Below are positions 22,611 to 34,000 of a stretch of 64,000 nucleotides of DNA, piece after piece (position 1 is the stretch's first letter; each line of letters opens with the position of its first letter). Source of the stretch: Cladorhizidae sp. MBARI D1340-BT2 (Eukaryota > Porifera > Demospongiae > Poecilosclerida > Cladorhizidae). Below the pieces are notes generated by a model, which saw only the letters and a list, made by a program, of their open reading frames with translations, was not told the origin of the DNA and ran no database searches. Made by a program: the position numbers and the translations under genes. The stretch is taken from assembly GCA_028752905.1 (NCBI GenBank), contig JAQNBH010000003.1, positions 23,623,989 to 23,687,988 on the forward strand. The letters are read 5' to 3'.

Positions 22611-24108
22611 CAGTGGCTTGGGACAGTGGCTTGGTGGGACAGTGGCTTGGGACAGTGGCTTTGTACCAGTGGCTTTGGTCAGTGTCTTGGGAGAGTGGCT
22701 TTGGTCCAGTGGCTTTGGACAGTGGCTTGGGAGAGTGGATTTGTACCAGTGGCTTTGAACAGTGGCTTGGGACAGTGGCTTTGTACCAGTGGCTTTGTTC
22801 AGTGGCTTGGGTCAGTGGCTTTGTACCAGTGGCTTTGGACAGTGGCATGGGACAGTGGCTTTGTACCAGTGGCTTTGGTCAGTGGGTTTGGACAGTGGCT
22901 TTGTACCAGTGGCTTTGGACAGTGGGTTGGGAAAGTGGCTTTGTACCAGTGGCTTTGCACAGTGTCTTGGGACAGTGTCTTTGTAACAGCGGCTTTGGAC
23001 AGTAGCTTGGTATAGTGGCTTTGTACCAATGGCTTTGTACAGTGGCTTAGGACAGTGGTTTTGTAACTGTGACTTTGGACAGTGGCTTGGGACAGTGGCT
23101 TTGTACCAGTGGCTTTGGACAGTGGCTTGGGATAGTGGCTTTGTACCAGTGGCTTTGGACAGTGGCTTAGGACAGTCGCTTTGTACCAGTGGCTCTTGGG
23201 ACAGTGGCTTTGTACCACTGGCTTTGGACAGTGTTTTAGGACAGTGGCTTTGTACCAGTGGCTTTGGACAGTGGTTTGGGACAGTGGCTTTGTACCAGTG
23301 GCATTGTACAGTGGCTTAAGACAGTGGCTTTGTACCAGTGGCTTGGAACAGTGGCTTTGTACCAGTGGCTTTGGACAGTGGCTTTGGACAGTGGCTTTGT
23401 ACCAGTGGCTTTGGACAGTAGCTTGGGACAGTGGCTTTGTACCATTGGCTTTGGACAGTGGCTTGGGATAGTGGCTTTGAACCAGTGGCTTTGGACAGTG
23501 GCTTGGGACAGTGGCTTTGTACCAGTGGCTTTGGACAGTGGCTTGGGACAGTGGCTTTGTACCAGTGGCTTTGGACAGTGGCTTATGACAGCGGCTTTGT
23601 ACCAGTGGCTTTGGACAGTGGCTTGGGACAGTGGATTTGTACCAGTCGCTTTGGACAGTGGCTTGGGACAGTGGCTTTGTACCAGTACCTTTGGACAGTG
23701 GCTTGGGACAGTGGCTTTGTACCTGTGGCTATGGACAGTGGCTTGAGACAATGGCTTTGTACCAGTGTCTTTGGACAGTGGCTTGGGACAGTGGCTTTGT
23801 ACCAGTGGCTTTGGACAGTGGCTTGGGACAGTGGCATTTTACCAGTGGCTTTGGACAGTGGCTTGGTATGGTGGCTTTGTACCAGTGGCTTTGTACAGTG
23901 GCTTGGGACAGTGGCTTTGTACCGGTGGCTTTGGACAGTGGGTTGGTACAATGGCTTTGTACCAGCGGCTTTGGACAGTGGCTTGGTACAGTGGCTTTGT
24001 ACCAGTGGCTTTGTACAGTGGCTTGGGACAGTGGCTTTGTAACTGAGACTTTGGACAGTGGCTTGGGACAGTGGCTTTGTACAAGTGACTTTGGACAGTG
24101 GCTTGGGA
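22611..24108. repeat. 40-bp trimer array between arrays C and D
   Basis: First the GGTGGGA junction and trimers with TTGGTCAGTGG. At about 22984 it switches to the pre-array segment (CAGCGGC, ACCAATGG, GTTTTGTAACTGTGAC near 23060, GTGGCTCTTGGGA near 23190). It ends with GTAACTGAGAC and ACAAGTGAC before array D. No other element is seen. Confidence 0.88.
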
Positions 24109-25239
24109 CAGTGGCTTGGTGCAGTGGCTTGGTGCAGTGGCTTGGTGCAGTGGCTTGGTGCAGTGGCTTGGTGCAGTGACTTGGTGCAGTGGCTTGGTGC
24201 ATTGGCTTGGTACAGTGGCTTGGTGCAGTAGCTTGGTGCAGTGGCTTGGTGCAGTGGCTTGGTGCAGTGGCTTGGTGCAGTGGCTTGGTACAGTGGCTTG
24301 GTGCAGTGGCTTGTTGCAGTGGCTTGGTGCAGTGGCTTGGTGCAGTGGCTTGGTGCAGTGGCTTGTTGCAGTGGCTTGGTGCAGTGGCTTGGTGCAGTGG
24401 CTTGGTGCAGTGGCTTGGTGCAGTGGCTTGGTGCAGTGGCTTGGTGCAGTGGCTTGGTGCAGTGGCTTGGTGCAGTGGCTTGGTGCAGTGGCTTGGTGCA
24501 GTGGCTTGGTGCAGTGGCTTGGTGCAGTGGCTTGGTGCAGTGGCTTGATGCAGTGGCTTGGTGCAGTGGCTTGGTGCATTGGCTTGGTGCAGTGACTTGA
24601 TGCAGTGGCTTGGTGCAGTGGCTTGGTGCAGTGGCTTGGTGCAGTGGCTTGGTGCAGTGGCTTGGTGCAGTGGCTTGGTGCAGTGGCTTGGTGCAGTGGC
24701 TTGGTGCAGTGGCTTGGTGCAGTGGCTTGGTGCAGTGGCTTGGTGCAGTGGCTTGGTGCAGTGGCTTGGTGCAGTGGCTTGGTGCAGTGGCTTGGTGCAG
24801 TGGCTTGGTGCAGTGGCTTGGTGCAGTGGCTTGGTGCAGTGGCTTGGTGCAGTAGCTTGGTGCAGTGGCTTGGTGCAGTGGCTTGGTGCAGTGGCTTGGT
24901 GCAGTGGCTTGGTGCAGTGGCTTGGTGCAGTGACTTGGTGCAGTGGCTTGGTGCAGTGGCTTGGTGCAGTGGCTTGGTGCAGTGGCTTGGTGCAGTGGAT
25001 TTGTGCAGTGGCTTTGTGTAGTGGTTTGGTGCAGTGGCTTGGTGCAGTGGCTTAGTGCAGTGGCTTGGTGCAGTGGCTTGGTGCAGTGGCTTGGTGCAGT
25101 GGCTTGGTGCAGTGGCTTGGTGCAGTGACTTGGTGCAGTGGCTTGGTACAGTGGCTTGGTGCAGTGGCTAGGTGCAGTGGCTTGGTGCAGTGGCTTGGTG
25201 CAGTGGCTTGGTGCAGTAGCTTGGTGCAGTGGCTTGGTG
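24109..25239. repeat. 13-bp array D (CAGTGGCTTGGTG), 87 units
   Basis: 1131 bp, exactly 87 x 13. It shares the CATTGGCTTGGTGCAGTGAC variant pair with array C (about 24576 versus 21868). It also has GGTACAG d-type monomers (about 24200, 24288), GATGCAG variants (about 24547, 24599) and the GTGGATTTGTG pair near 25000. The terminal GGTGGGA junction is at about 25262-25268. Confidence 0.95.
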
Positions 25240-25927
25240 CAGTGGCTTGGGACAGTGGCTTGGTGGGACAGTGGCTTGGGACAGTGGCTTTGTACCAGTG
25301 GCTTTGGTCAGTGGCTTGGGACAGTGGCTTTGGACCAGTGGCTTTGGACAGTGGCTTGGGAGAGTGGATTTGTACACGTGGCTTTGAACAGTGGCTTGGG
25401 ACAGTGGCTTTGTACCAGTGGCTTTGTTCAGTGGCTTGGGTCAGTGGCTTTGTACCAGTGGCTTTGGACAGTGGCTTGGGACAGTGGCTTTGTACCAGTG
25501 GCTTTGGTCAGTGGGTTTGGACAGTGGCTTTGTACCAGTGGCTTTGGACAGTGGGTTGGGAAAGTGGCTTTGTACCAATGGCTTTGGACAGTGGCTTGGG
25601 ACAGTGTCTTTGTACCAGTGGCTTTGGACAGTGGCTTGGTACAGTGGCTTTGTACCAGTGGCTTTGGACAGTGGGTACCAGTGGCTTTGGACAGTGGCTT
25701 GGGACAGTGGCTTTGTACCAGTTGCTTTGGACAGTGGCTTGGGACAGTGTCTTCGTACCAGTGGCTTTGGTCAGTGGCTTGGGACAGTGTCTTTGTACCA
25801 GTGGCTTTGGACAGTGGCTTGGAACTTGTACCAGGTGCTTTGGACAGTGGCTTGGGACAGTGGCTTTGTACCAGTGGCTTTGGACAGTGGCTTGGGACAG
25901 TGGCTTTGTACCAGTGGCTTTGTACAG
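25240..25927. repeat. 40-bp trimer array between array D and block 7
   Basis: Counterpart of 1567-2221 and 8618-9312, including the GTGGGTACCAG monomer near 25673 and CTTCGTACC near 25751. One damaged trimer near 25822 (GGCTTGGAACTTGTACCAGG) has lost the usual spacing. It ends in TTTGTACAG at the block boundary. Confidence 0.9.
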
Positions 25928-25989
25928 AGCCCTAGCCCTAGCCCTAGCCGTAGCCCTAGCCCTAGCCCTAGCCCTAGCACTAGTCCTAG
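25928..25989. repeat. Telomere-like GCCCTA block 7 (62 bp, no 11-mer)
   Basis: Ten hexamers, seven perfect (variants GCCGTA, GCACTA, GTCCTA), with no interrupting 11-mer. It has the same number of hexamers as blocks 1-6 and is 11 bp shorter. Right flank TGGCTTGGTAC as elsewhere. It may represent the uninterrupted ancestral form, or a clean loss of the 11-mer. Confidence 0.88.
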
Positions 25990-26779
25990 TGGCTTGGTAC
26001 AGTAGCTTTGTACCAGTGGCTTTTGACATTGGCTTTGGACAGTGGCTTTTTACAGTTGCTTTGTACCAGTGGCTTTGGACAGTGGCTTTGTACCGTGGCT
26101 TTGTACCAGTGGCTTTGGACAGTTACTTTGTACAGTGGCTTTGTACCAGTGGCTTTGGACCAGTGGCTTTGGACAGTGGATTTGTACAGTGGCTTTGGAC
26201 AGTAGCTTTGGACAGTGGCTTTGTACAGTGGCTTTGTACCAGTGGCTTTGGACAGTGGATTGGTACAGTGGCTTTGTACCAGTGGCTTTAGACAGTGACT
26301 TGGTACAGTGGTTTGTACCATTGGCTTTGGACAGTGGCTTGTGGCTTTGTACCAGTGGCTTTGGACATTGGCTTGGCACAGTGGCTTTGTACCAGTGGCT
26401 TTGGACAGTGGCTTTGTACAGTGGCTTTGTACCAGTGGCTTTGGACAGTGGATTGGTACAGTGGCTTTGTACCAGTGGCTTGGGACAGTGGCTTGGGACA
26501 GTGGCTTTGTACCAGTGGCTTTGGTCAGTGGCTTGGTACAGTGGCTTTGTACCAGTGGCTTTGGTCAGTGGCTTGGTACAGTGGCTTTGTACCAGTGGCT
26601 TTGGACAGTGGCTTTGGACAGTGGCTTTGTACCAGTGTCTTTGGACAGTGGCTTGGTGCAGTGGCTTTGTACCACTGGCTTTGGACAGTGGCTTGGTACA
26701 ATGGCTTTGTACCAGCGGCTTTGGACAGTAGCTTGGTACAGTGACTTACCAGTGACTTTGGACAGTGGCTTGGTACAGT

Positions 26780-29700
26780 GGCTTTTTACCAGTGGCTTTG
26801 GACAGTGGCTTGGTACGGTGGTTTGTACCAGTGGCTTTGTACAGTGGCTTGGGACAGTGGCTTTGTACCTGTGGCTTTGGACAGTGGCTTGGGACAGTGG
26901 CTTTGTACCAGTGGCTTTGTACAGTGGCTTGGGACAGTGGCTTTGTACCAGTGACTTTGGACAGCGGCTTAGGACAGTCGCTTTGTACCAGTGGCTCTTG
27001 CGACAGTGACTTTGCACCAGTGGCTTTGGACAGTGGTTTGGGACAGTGGCTTTGTACCAGTGGCTTTGGAGAGTGGCTTGGGACAGTGGCTTTGTACCAT
27101 TGGCTTTGTACATTGGCTTGGCACAGTGGCTTTGTAACATTGATTTTGGACAGTAGCTTGGGACAGTGGCTTTGTACCATTGGCTTTGGACAGTGGCTTG
27201 GGACAGTGGCTTTGAACCACTGACTTTGGACAGTGGCTTGGTACAGTGGTTTATACCAGTGGCTTTGGACAGTAGCTTGGTACAATGGCCTACCAGTGGT
27301 TTTGGACAGTGGCTTGGTACAGTGGATTTTTACCAGTGGCTTTGGACAGTGGCTTGGTACAGTTGCTTTGTACCAGTGGCTTTGTACAGTGGCTTGGGAC
27401 AGTGGCTTTGTACCAGTGGCTTTGGAGAGCGGCTTGGGACAGTGGCTTTGTACCAGTGGCTTTGGACAGTGGCTTGGGACAGTGGCTTGGGACAGTGGCT
27501 TTGTACCATTGGCTTTGGACAGTGGTTTGGGACAGTCGCTTTGTACCAGTGGCTTTGGACAGTGGCTTGGGACAGTGGCTTTGTACCAGTGACTTTGGAC
27601 AGTGTCTTGGGACAGTGGCTTTGTACCAGTGGCTTTTGACAGTGGCTTTGGACAGTGGCTTTTTACAGTTGCTTTGTACCAGTGGCTTTGGACAGTGGCT
27701 TTGTACGATGGCTTTGTACCAGTGGCTTTGGACAGTTACTTTGTACAGTGGCTTTGTACCAGTGGCTTTGGACAGTCGCTTTGTACAGTGGCTTTGTACC
27801 AGTGGCTTTGGACAGTGGATTTGTACAGTGGCTTTGTAACAGTGGCTTTGGACAGTAGCTTTGGACAGTGGCTTTGTACAGTGGCTTTGTACCAGTGTCT
27901 TTGGACAGTGGATTGGTACAGTGGCTTTGTACCAGTGGCTTTAGACAGTGACTTGGTACAGTGGCTTTGAACCATTGGCTTGGACAGTGGCTTGTGGCTT
28001 TGTACCAGTGGCTTTGGACATTGGCTTGGTACAGTGGCTTTGTACCAGTGGCTTTGGACAGTGGATTTGTACAGTGGCTTTGTACCAGTGGCTTTGGACA
28101 GTGGATTGGGACAGTGGCTTTGTACCAGTGGCTTTGGTGAGTGGCTTGGGACAGTGGCTTTGTACCAGTGGCTTTGGACAGTGGCTTGTGAGAGTGGATT
28201 TGTACCAGTAGCTTTGGACAGTGGCTTGGGACAGTGGCTTTGTAACAGTGGCTTTGGTCAGTGGCTTGGGACAGTGGCTTTGTACCAGTGGCGTTGGACA
28301 GTAGCTTGGGACAGTAGCTTTGTACCAGTACCTTTGGACAGTGGCTTGGGACAGTGGCTTTGTACCTGTGGCTTTGGACAGTGGCTCGAGACAATGGCTT
28401 TGTACCAGTGGCTTTGGACAGTGGCTTGGGACAGTGGCTTTGTACCAGTGGCTTTGGACAGTGGCTTGGTACAGTGGCTCTTTACCAGTGGCTTTGGACA
28501 GTGGCTTGGTACGGTGGCTTTGGACAGTGTCTTGGGACAGTGGCTTTGCACCAGTGGCTGTGGACAGTGGTTTGGCACAGTAGCTTTGTACCAGTGGCTT
28601 TGGAGAGTAGCTTGGGACAGTGGCTTTGTACCAGTGGCTTTGGACATTGGCTTGCGACAGTGGCTTTGTAACAGTGATTTTGGACAGTAGCTTGGACAGT
28701 GGATTTGTACCATTGGCTTTGGACAGTGGCTTGGGACAGTGGCTTTGAACCAGTGGCTTTGGACAATGGCTTGGTACAGTGGCTTTGTACCAGTGGCTTT
28801 GGACAGTAGCTTGATACAGTGGCTTACCAGTGGCTTTGGACAGTGGCTTGGTACAGTGGCTTTTTACCAGTGGCTTTGGACAGTGGCTTGGTACGGTGGC
28901 TTTGTACCAGTAGCTTTGTACAGTGGCTTGGGACAGTGGCTTTGTACCTGTGGCTTTGGACAGTGGCTTGGGACAGTGGCTTTGTACCAGTGGCTTTGTA
29001 CAGTGGCTTGGGACTGTGGCTTTGTACCAGTGACTTTGGACAGTGGCTTAGGACAGTCGCTTTGTAACAGTGGCTCTTGGGACAGTGGCTTTGCACCAGT
29101 GGCTTTGGTCAGTGGTTTGGGACAGTGGCTTTGTACCAGTGGCTTTGGAGAGTGGCTTGGGACAGTGGCTTTGTACCAGTGGCTTTGTACATTGGCTTGG
29201 GACAGTGGCTTTGTAACATTGATTTTGGACAGTAGCTTGGGACAGTGGCTTTGTACCATTGGCTTTGGACAGTGGCTTGGGACAGTGGCTTTGATCCACT
29301 GACTTTGGACAGTGGCTTGGTACAGTGGCTTTATACCATTGGCTTTGGACAGTAGCTTGGTACAATGGCCTACCAGTGGCTTTGGACAGTGGCTTGGTAA
29401 AGTGGCTTTTTACCAGTGGCTTTGGACAGTGGCTTGGTACAGTTGCTTTGTACCAGTGGCTTTGTACAGTGGCTTGGGACAGTGGCTTTGTACCAGTGGC
29501 TTTGGACAGCGGCTTGGGACAGTGGCTTTGTACCAGTGGCTTTGGACAGTGGCTTGGGACAGTGGCTTGGGACAGTGGCTTTGTACCAGTGGCTTTGGAC
29601 AGTGGTTTGGGACAGTCGCTTTGTACCAGTGGCTTTGGACAGTGGCTTGGGACAGTGGCTTTGTACCAGTGACTTTGGACAGTGTCTTGGGACAGTGGCT

Positions 29701-30800
29701 TTGTACCAGTGGCTTTTGACAGTGGCTTTGGACATTGGATTTTTACAGTTGCTTTGTACCAGTGGCTTTGGACAGTGGCTTTGTACCATGGCTTTGTACC
29801 AGTGGCTTTGGACAGTTACTTTGTACAGTGGCTTTGTACCAGTGGCTTTGGACAGTCACTTTGTACAGTGGCTTTGTACCAGTGGCTTTGGACAGTGGAT
29901 TTGTACAGTGGCTTTGTACCAGTGGCTTTGGACAGTAGCTTTGGACAGTGGCTTTGTACAGTGGCTTTGTACCAGTGGCTTTGGACAGTGGATTGGTACA
30001 GTGGCTTTGTACCAATGGCTTTGGACAGTGACTTGGTACAGTGGCTTTGAACCATTGGCTTGGACAGTGGCTTGTGGCTTTGTACCAGTGGCTTTGGACA
30101 TTGGCTTGGTACAGTGGCTTTGTACCAGTGGCTTTGGACAGTGGATTTGTACAGTGGCTTTGTACCAGTGGCTTTGGACAGTGGATTGGTACAGTGGCTT
30201 TGTACCAGTGGCTTGGGACAGTGGCTTGGGACAGTGGCTTTGTACCAGTGGCTTTGGTCAGTGGCTTGGGACAGTGGCTTTGTACCAGTGGCTTTGGACA
30301 GTGGCTTGTGAGAGTGGATTTGTACCAGTAGCTTTGGACAGTGGCTTGGGACAGTGGCTTTGTAACAGTGGCTTTGGTCAGTGGCTTGGGACAGTGGCTT
30401 TGTACCAGTGGCTTTGGACAGTGGCTTGGGACAGTAGCTTTGTACCAGTACCTTTGGACAGTGGCTTGGGACAGTGGCTTTGTACCTGTGGCTTTGGACA
30501 GTGGCTTGAGACAATGGCTTTGTACCAGTGGCTTTGGACAGTGGCTTGGGACAGTGGCTTTGTACCAGTGGCTTTGGACAGAGGCTTGGGACAGTGGCTC
30601 TTTACCAGTGGCTTTGGACAGTGGCTTGGTACGGTGGCTTTGTACCAGTGGCTTTGTACAGTGGCTTGGGACAGTGGCTTTGTACCTGTGGCTTTGGACA
30701 GTGGCTTGGGACAGTGGCTTTGTACCAGTGGCTTTCGACAGTGGCGAGGGACAGTGGCTTTGTACCAGTGGCTTTGGACAGTGGCTTAGAACAGTCGCTT
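26780..30800. repeat. Tandem duplication, offset about 2080 bp
   Basis: Segment about 26780-28800 is repeated at about 28860-30800. Shared markers: TAACATTGATTTTGG (27135/29214), ACAATGGCCTACC (27282/29362), the post-block segment (27620/29700) and GCTTTGAACCATTG (about 27965/30045). Internal deletions in the first copy (near 28110 and 28520) change the offset locally. Outer boundaries are approximate. Confidence 0.75.
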
Positions 30801-31049
30801 TGTACCAGTGGCTCTTGGGACATGGCTTTGTACCACTGGTTTTGGACAGTGTCTTGGGACAGTGGCTTTGCACCAGTGGCTTTGGACAGTGGTTTGGCAC
30901 AGTAGCTTTGTACCAGTGGCTTTGGAGAGTAGCTTGGGACAGTGGCTTTGTACCAGTGGCTTTGGACATTGGCTTGGGACAGTGGCTTTGTAACAGTGAT
31001 TTTGGACCGTAGCTTGGACAGTAGCTTTGTACCATTGGCTTTGGACAGT

Positions 31050-34000
31050 GGCTTGGGACAGTGGCTTTGAACCAGTGGCTTTGGACAATGGCTTGGTACA
31101 GTGGCTTTGTACCAGTGGCTTTGGACAGTAGCTTGGTACAGTGGCTTACCAGTGGCTTTGGACAGTGGCTTGGTACAGTGGCTTTTTACCAGTGGCTTTG
31201 GACAGTGGCTTGGTACAGTTGCTTTGTACTAGTGGCTTTGTACAGTGGCTTGGGACAGTGGCTTTGTACCAGTGGCTTTGGACAGTGGCTTGGGACAGTG
31301 GCTTTGTACCAGTGGCTTTGGACAGTGGCTTGGGACAGTGGCTTTGTACCAGTGGCTTTGGACAGTGGCTTGGACAGTCGCTTTGTACCAGTGGCTTTGG
31401 ACAGTGGCTTGGGACAGTGGCTTTGTACCAGTGACTTTGGACAGTGTCTTGGGTCAGTAGCTTTGTACCAGTAGCTTTGGACAGTGGCTTGGGACAGTCG
31501 CTTTGTACCAGTGGCTCTTGGAACAGTGGCTTTGTACCACTGGCTTTGGACAGTGTCTTGGGACAGTGGCTTTGCACCAGTGGCTTTGGACAGTGGTTTG
31601 GGACAGTGGCTTTGTACCAGTGGCTTTGGAGAGTGGCTTGGGACAGTGGCTTTGTACCAGTGGCTTTGGACATTGGCTTGGGACAGTGGCTTTGTAACAG
31701 TGATTTAGGGCAGTAGCTTGGGACAGTGACTTTGTACCATTGGCTTTGGACAGTGGCTTGGGACAGTGGCTTTGAACCAGTGGCTTTGGACAGTGGCTTG
31801 GTACAGTGGCTTTGTACCAGTGGCTTTGGACAGTAGCTTGGTACAGTGGCTTACCAATGGCTTTGGACAGTGGCTTGGTACAGTGGCTTTTTACCAGTGG
31901 CTTTGGACAGTGGTATGGTACAGTTGCTTTGTACCAGTGGCTTTGTACAGTGGCTTGGTACAGTGACTTACCAGTGACTTTGGACAGTGGCTTGGTAGAG
32001 TGGCTTTTTACCAGTGGCTTTGGACAGTGGCTTGGGACAGTGGCTTTTTACCAGTGGCTTTGTACAGTGGCTTGGGACAGTGGCTTTGTACCTGTGGCTT
32101 TGGACAGTGGCTTGGGACAGTGGCTTTGTACCAGTGGCTTTGTACAGTGGCTTGGGACAGTGGCTTTGTACCAGTGGCTTTGGACAGTGGCTTAGGACAG
32201 TCGCTTTGTACCAGTGGCTCTTGGGACAGTGGCTTTGTACCACTGGCTTTGGACAGTGTCTTGGGTCAGTGGCTTTGCACCAGTGGCTTTGGACAGTGGT
32301 TTGGGACAGTGGCTTTGTACCAGTGGCTTTGGAGAGTGGCTTGGGACAGTGGCTTTGTACCAGTGGCTTTGGACATTGGCTTGGGACAGTGGCTTTGTAA
32401 CAGTGATTTTGGACAGTAGCTTGGGACAGTGGCTTTGTACCATTGGCTTTGGACAGTGGCTTGGTACGGTGGCTTTGTACCAGTGGCTTTGTACAGTGGC
32501 TTGGGACAGTGGCTTTGTACCTGTGGCTTTGGACAGTGGCTTGGGACAGTGGCTTTGTACCAGTGGCTTTGGACAGTGGCTAGGGACAGTGGCTTTGTAC
32601 CAGTGGCTTTGGACAGTGGCTTAGGACAGTCGCTTTGTACCAGTGGCTCTTGGGACATGGCTTTGTACCACTGGCTTTGGACAGTGTCTTGGGACAGTGG
32701 CTTTGCACCAGTGGCTTTGGACAGTGGTTTGGCACAGTAGCTTTGTACCAGTGGATTTGGAGAGTGGCTTGGGACAGTGGCTTTGTACCAGTGGCTTTGG
32801 ACATTGGCTTGGGACAGTGGCTTTGTAACAGTGATTTTGGACAGTAGCTTGGACAGTGGCTTTGTACCATTGGCTTTGGACAGTGGCTTGGGACAGTGGC
32901 TTTGAACCAGTGGCTTTGGACAATGGCTTGGTACAGTGGCTTTGTACCAGTGGCTTTGGACAGTAGCTTGGTACAGTGGCTTACCAGTGGCTTTGGACAG
33001 TGGCTTGGTACAGTTGCTTTGTACCAGTGGCTTTGTAGAGTGGCTTGGGACAGTGGCTTTGTACCAGTAGCTTTGGACAGTGGCTTGGGACAGTGGCTTT
33101 GTACCAGTGGCTTTGGACAGTGGCTTGGGACAGTGGCTTTGTACCAGTGGCTTTGGACAGTGGCTTGGACAGTCGCTTTGTACCAGTGGCTTTGGACAGT
33201 GGCTTGGGACAGTGGCTTTGTACCAGTGACTTTGGACAGTGTCTTGGGACAGTAGCTTTGTACCAGTAGCTTTGGACAGTGGCTTGGGACAGTCGCTTTG
33301 TACCAGTGGCTCTTGGGACAGTGGCTTTGTACCACTGGCTTTGGACAGTGTCTTGAGACAGTGGCTTTGCACCAGTGGCTTTGGACAGTGGTTTGGGACA
33401 GTGGCTTTGTACCAGTGGCTTTGGAGAGTGGCTTGGGACAGTGGCTTTGTACCAGTGGCTTTGGACATTGGCTTGGGACAGTGGCTTTGTAACAGTGATT
33501 TTGGGCAGTAGCTTGGGACAGTGACTTTGTACCATTGGCTTTGGACAGTGGCTTGGGACAGTGGCTTTGAACCAGTGGCTTTGGACAGTGGCTTGGTACA
33601 GTGGCTTTGTACCAGTGGCTTTGGACAGTAGCTTGGTACAGTGGCTTACCAGTGGCTTTGGACAGTGGCTTGGTACAGTGGCTTTTTACCAGTGGCTTTG
33701 GACAGTGGCTTGGTACAGTTGCTTTGTACCAGTGGCTTTGTACAGTGGCTTGGTACAGTGACTTACCAGTGACTTTGGACAGTGGCTTGGTACAGTGGCT
33801 TTTTACCAGTGGCTTTGGACAGTGGCTTGGGACAGTGGCTTTGTACCAGTGGCTTTGTACAGTGGCTTGGGACAGTGGGTTTGTACCTGTGGCTTTGGAC
33901 AGTGGCTTGGGACAGTGGCTTTGTACCAGTGGCTTTGTACAGTGGCTTGGGACAGTGGCTTCGTACCAGTGGCTTTGGACAGTGGCTTAGGACAGTCACT

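Larger units (their letters stand above)
20386..25610. repeat. Tandem module pair containing 13-bp arrays C and D (offset about 2.6-2.8 kb)
   Basis: The sequence around 20390-20460 (CAGCGGC, ACCAATGG, GTTTTGTAACTG) recurs at about 22984-23060, offset 2598. Array D begins 2785 bp after array C, and the downstream trimers of C (22611-22983) match those of D at an offset of about 2629. The jump at about 22984 in mid-segment is therefore the junction between two tandem copies, which explains why array C has no GCCCTA block after it. The pre-array part of the second copy is longer by about 190 bp and includes the GTAACTGAGAC segment (about 24040) also seen before arrays A and B. Confidence 0.78.
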
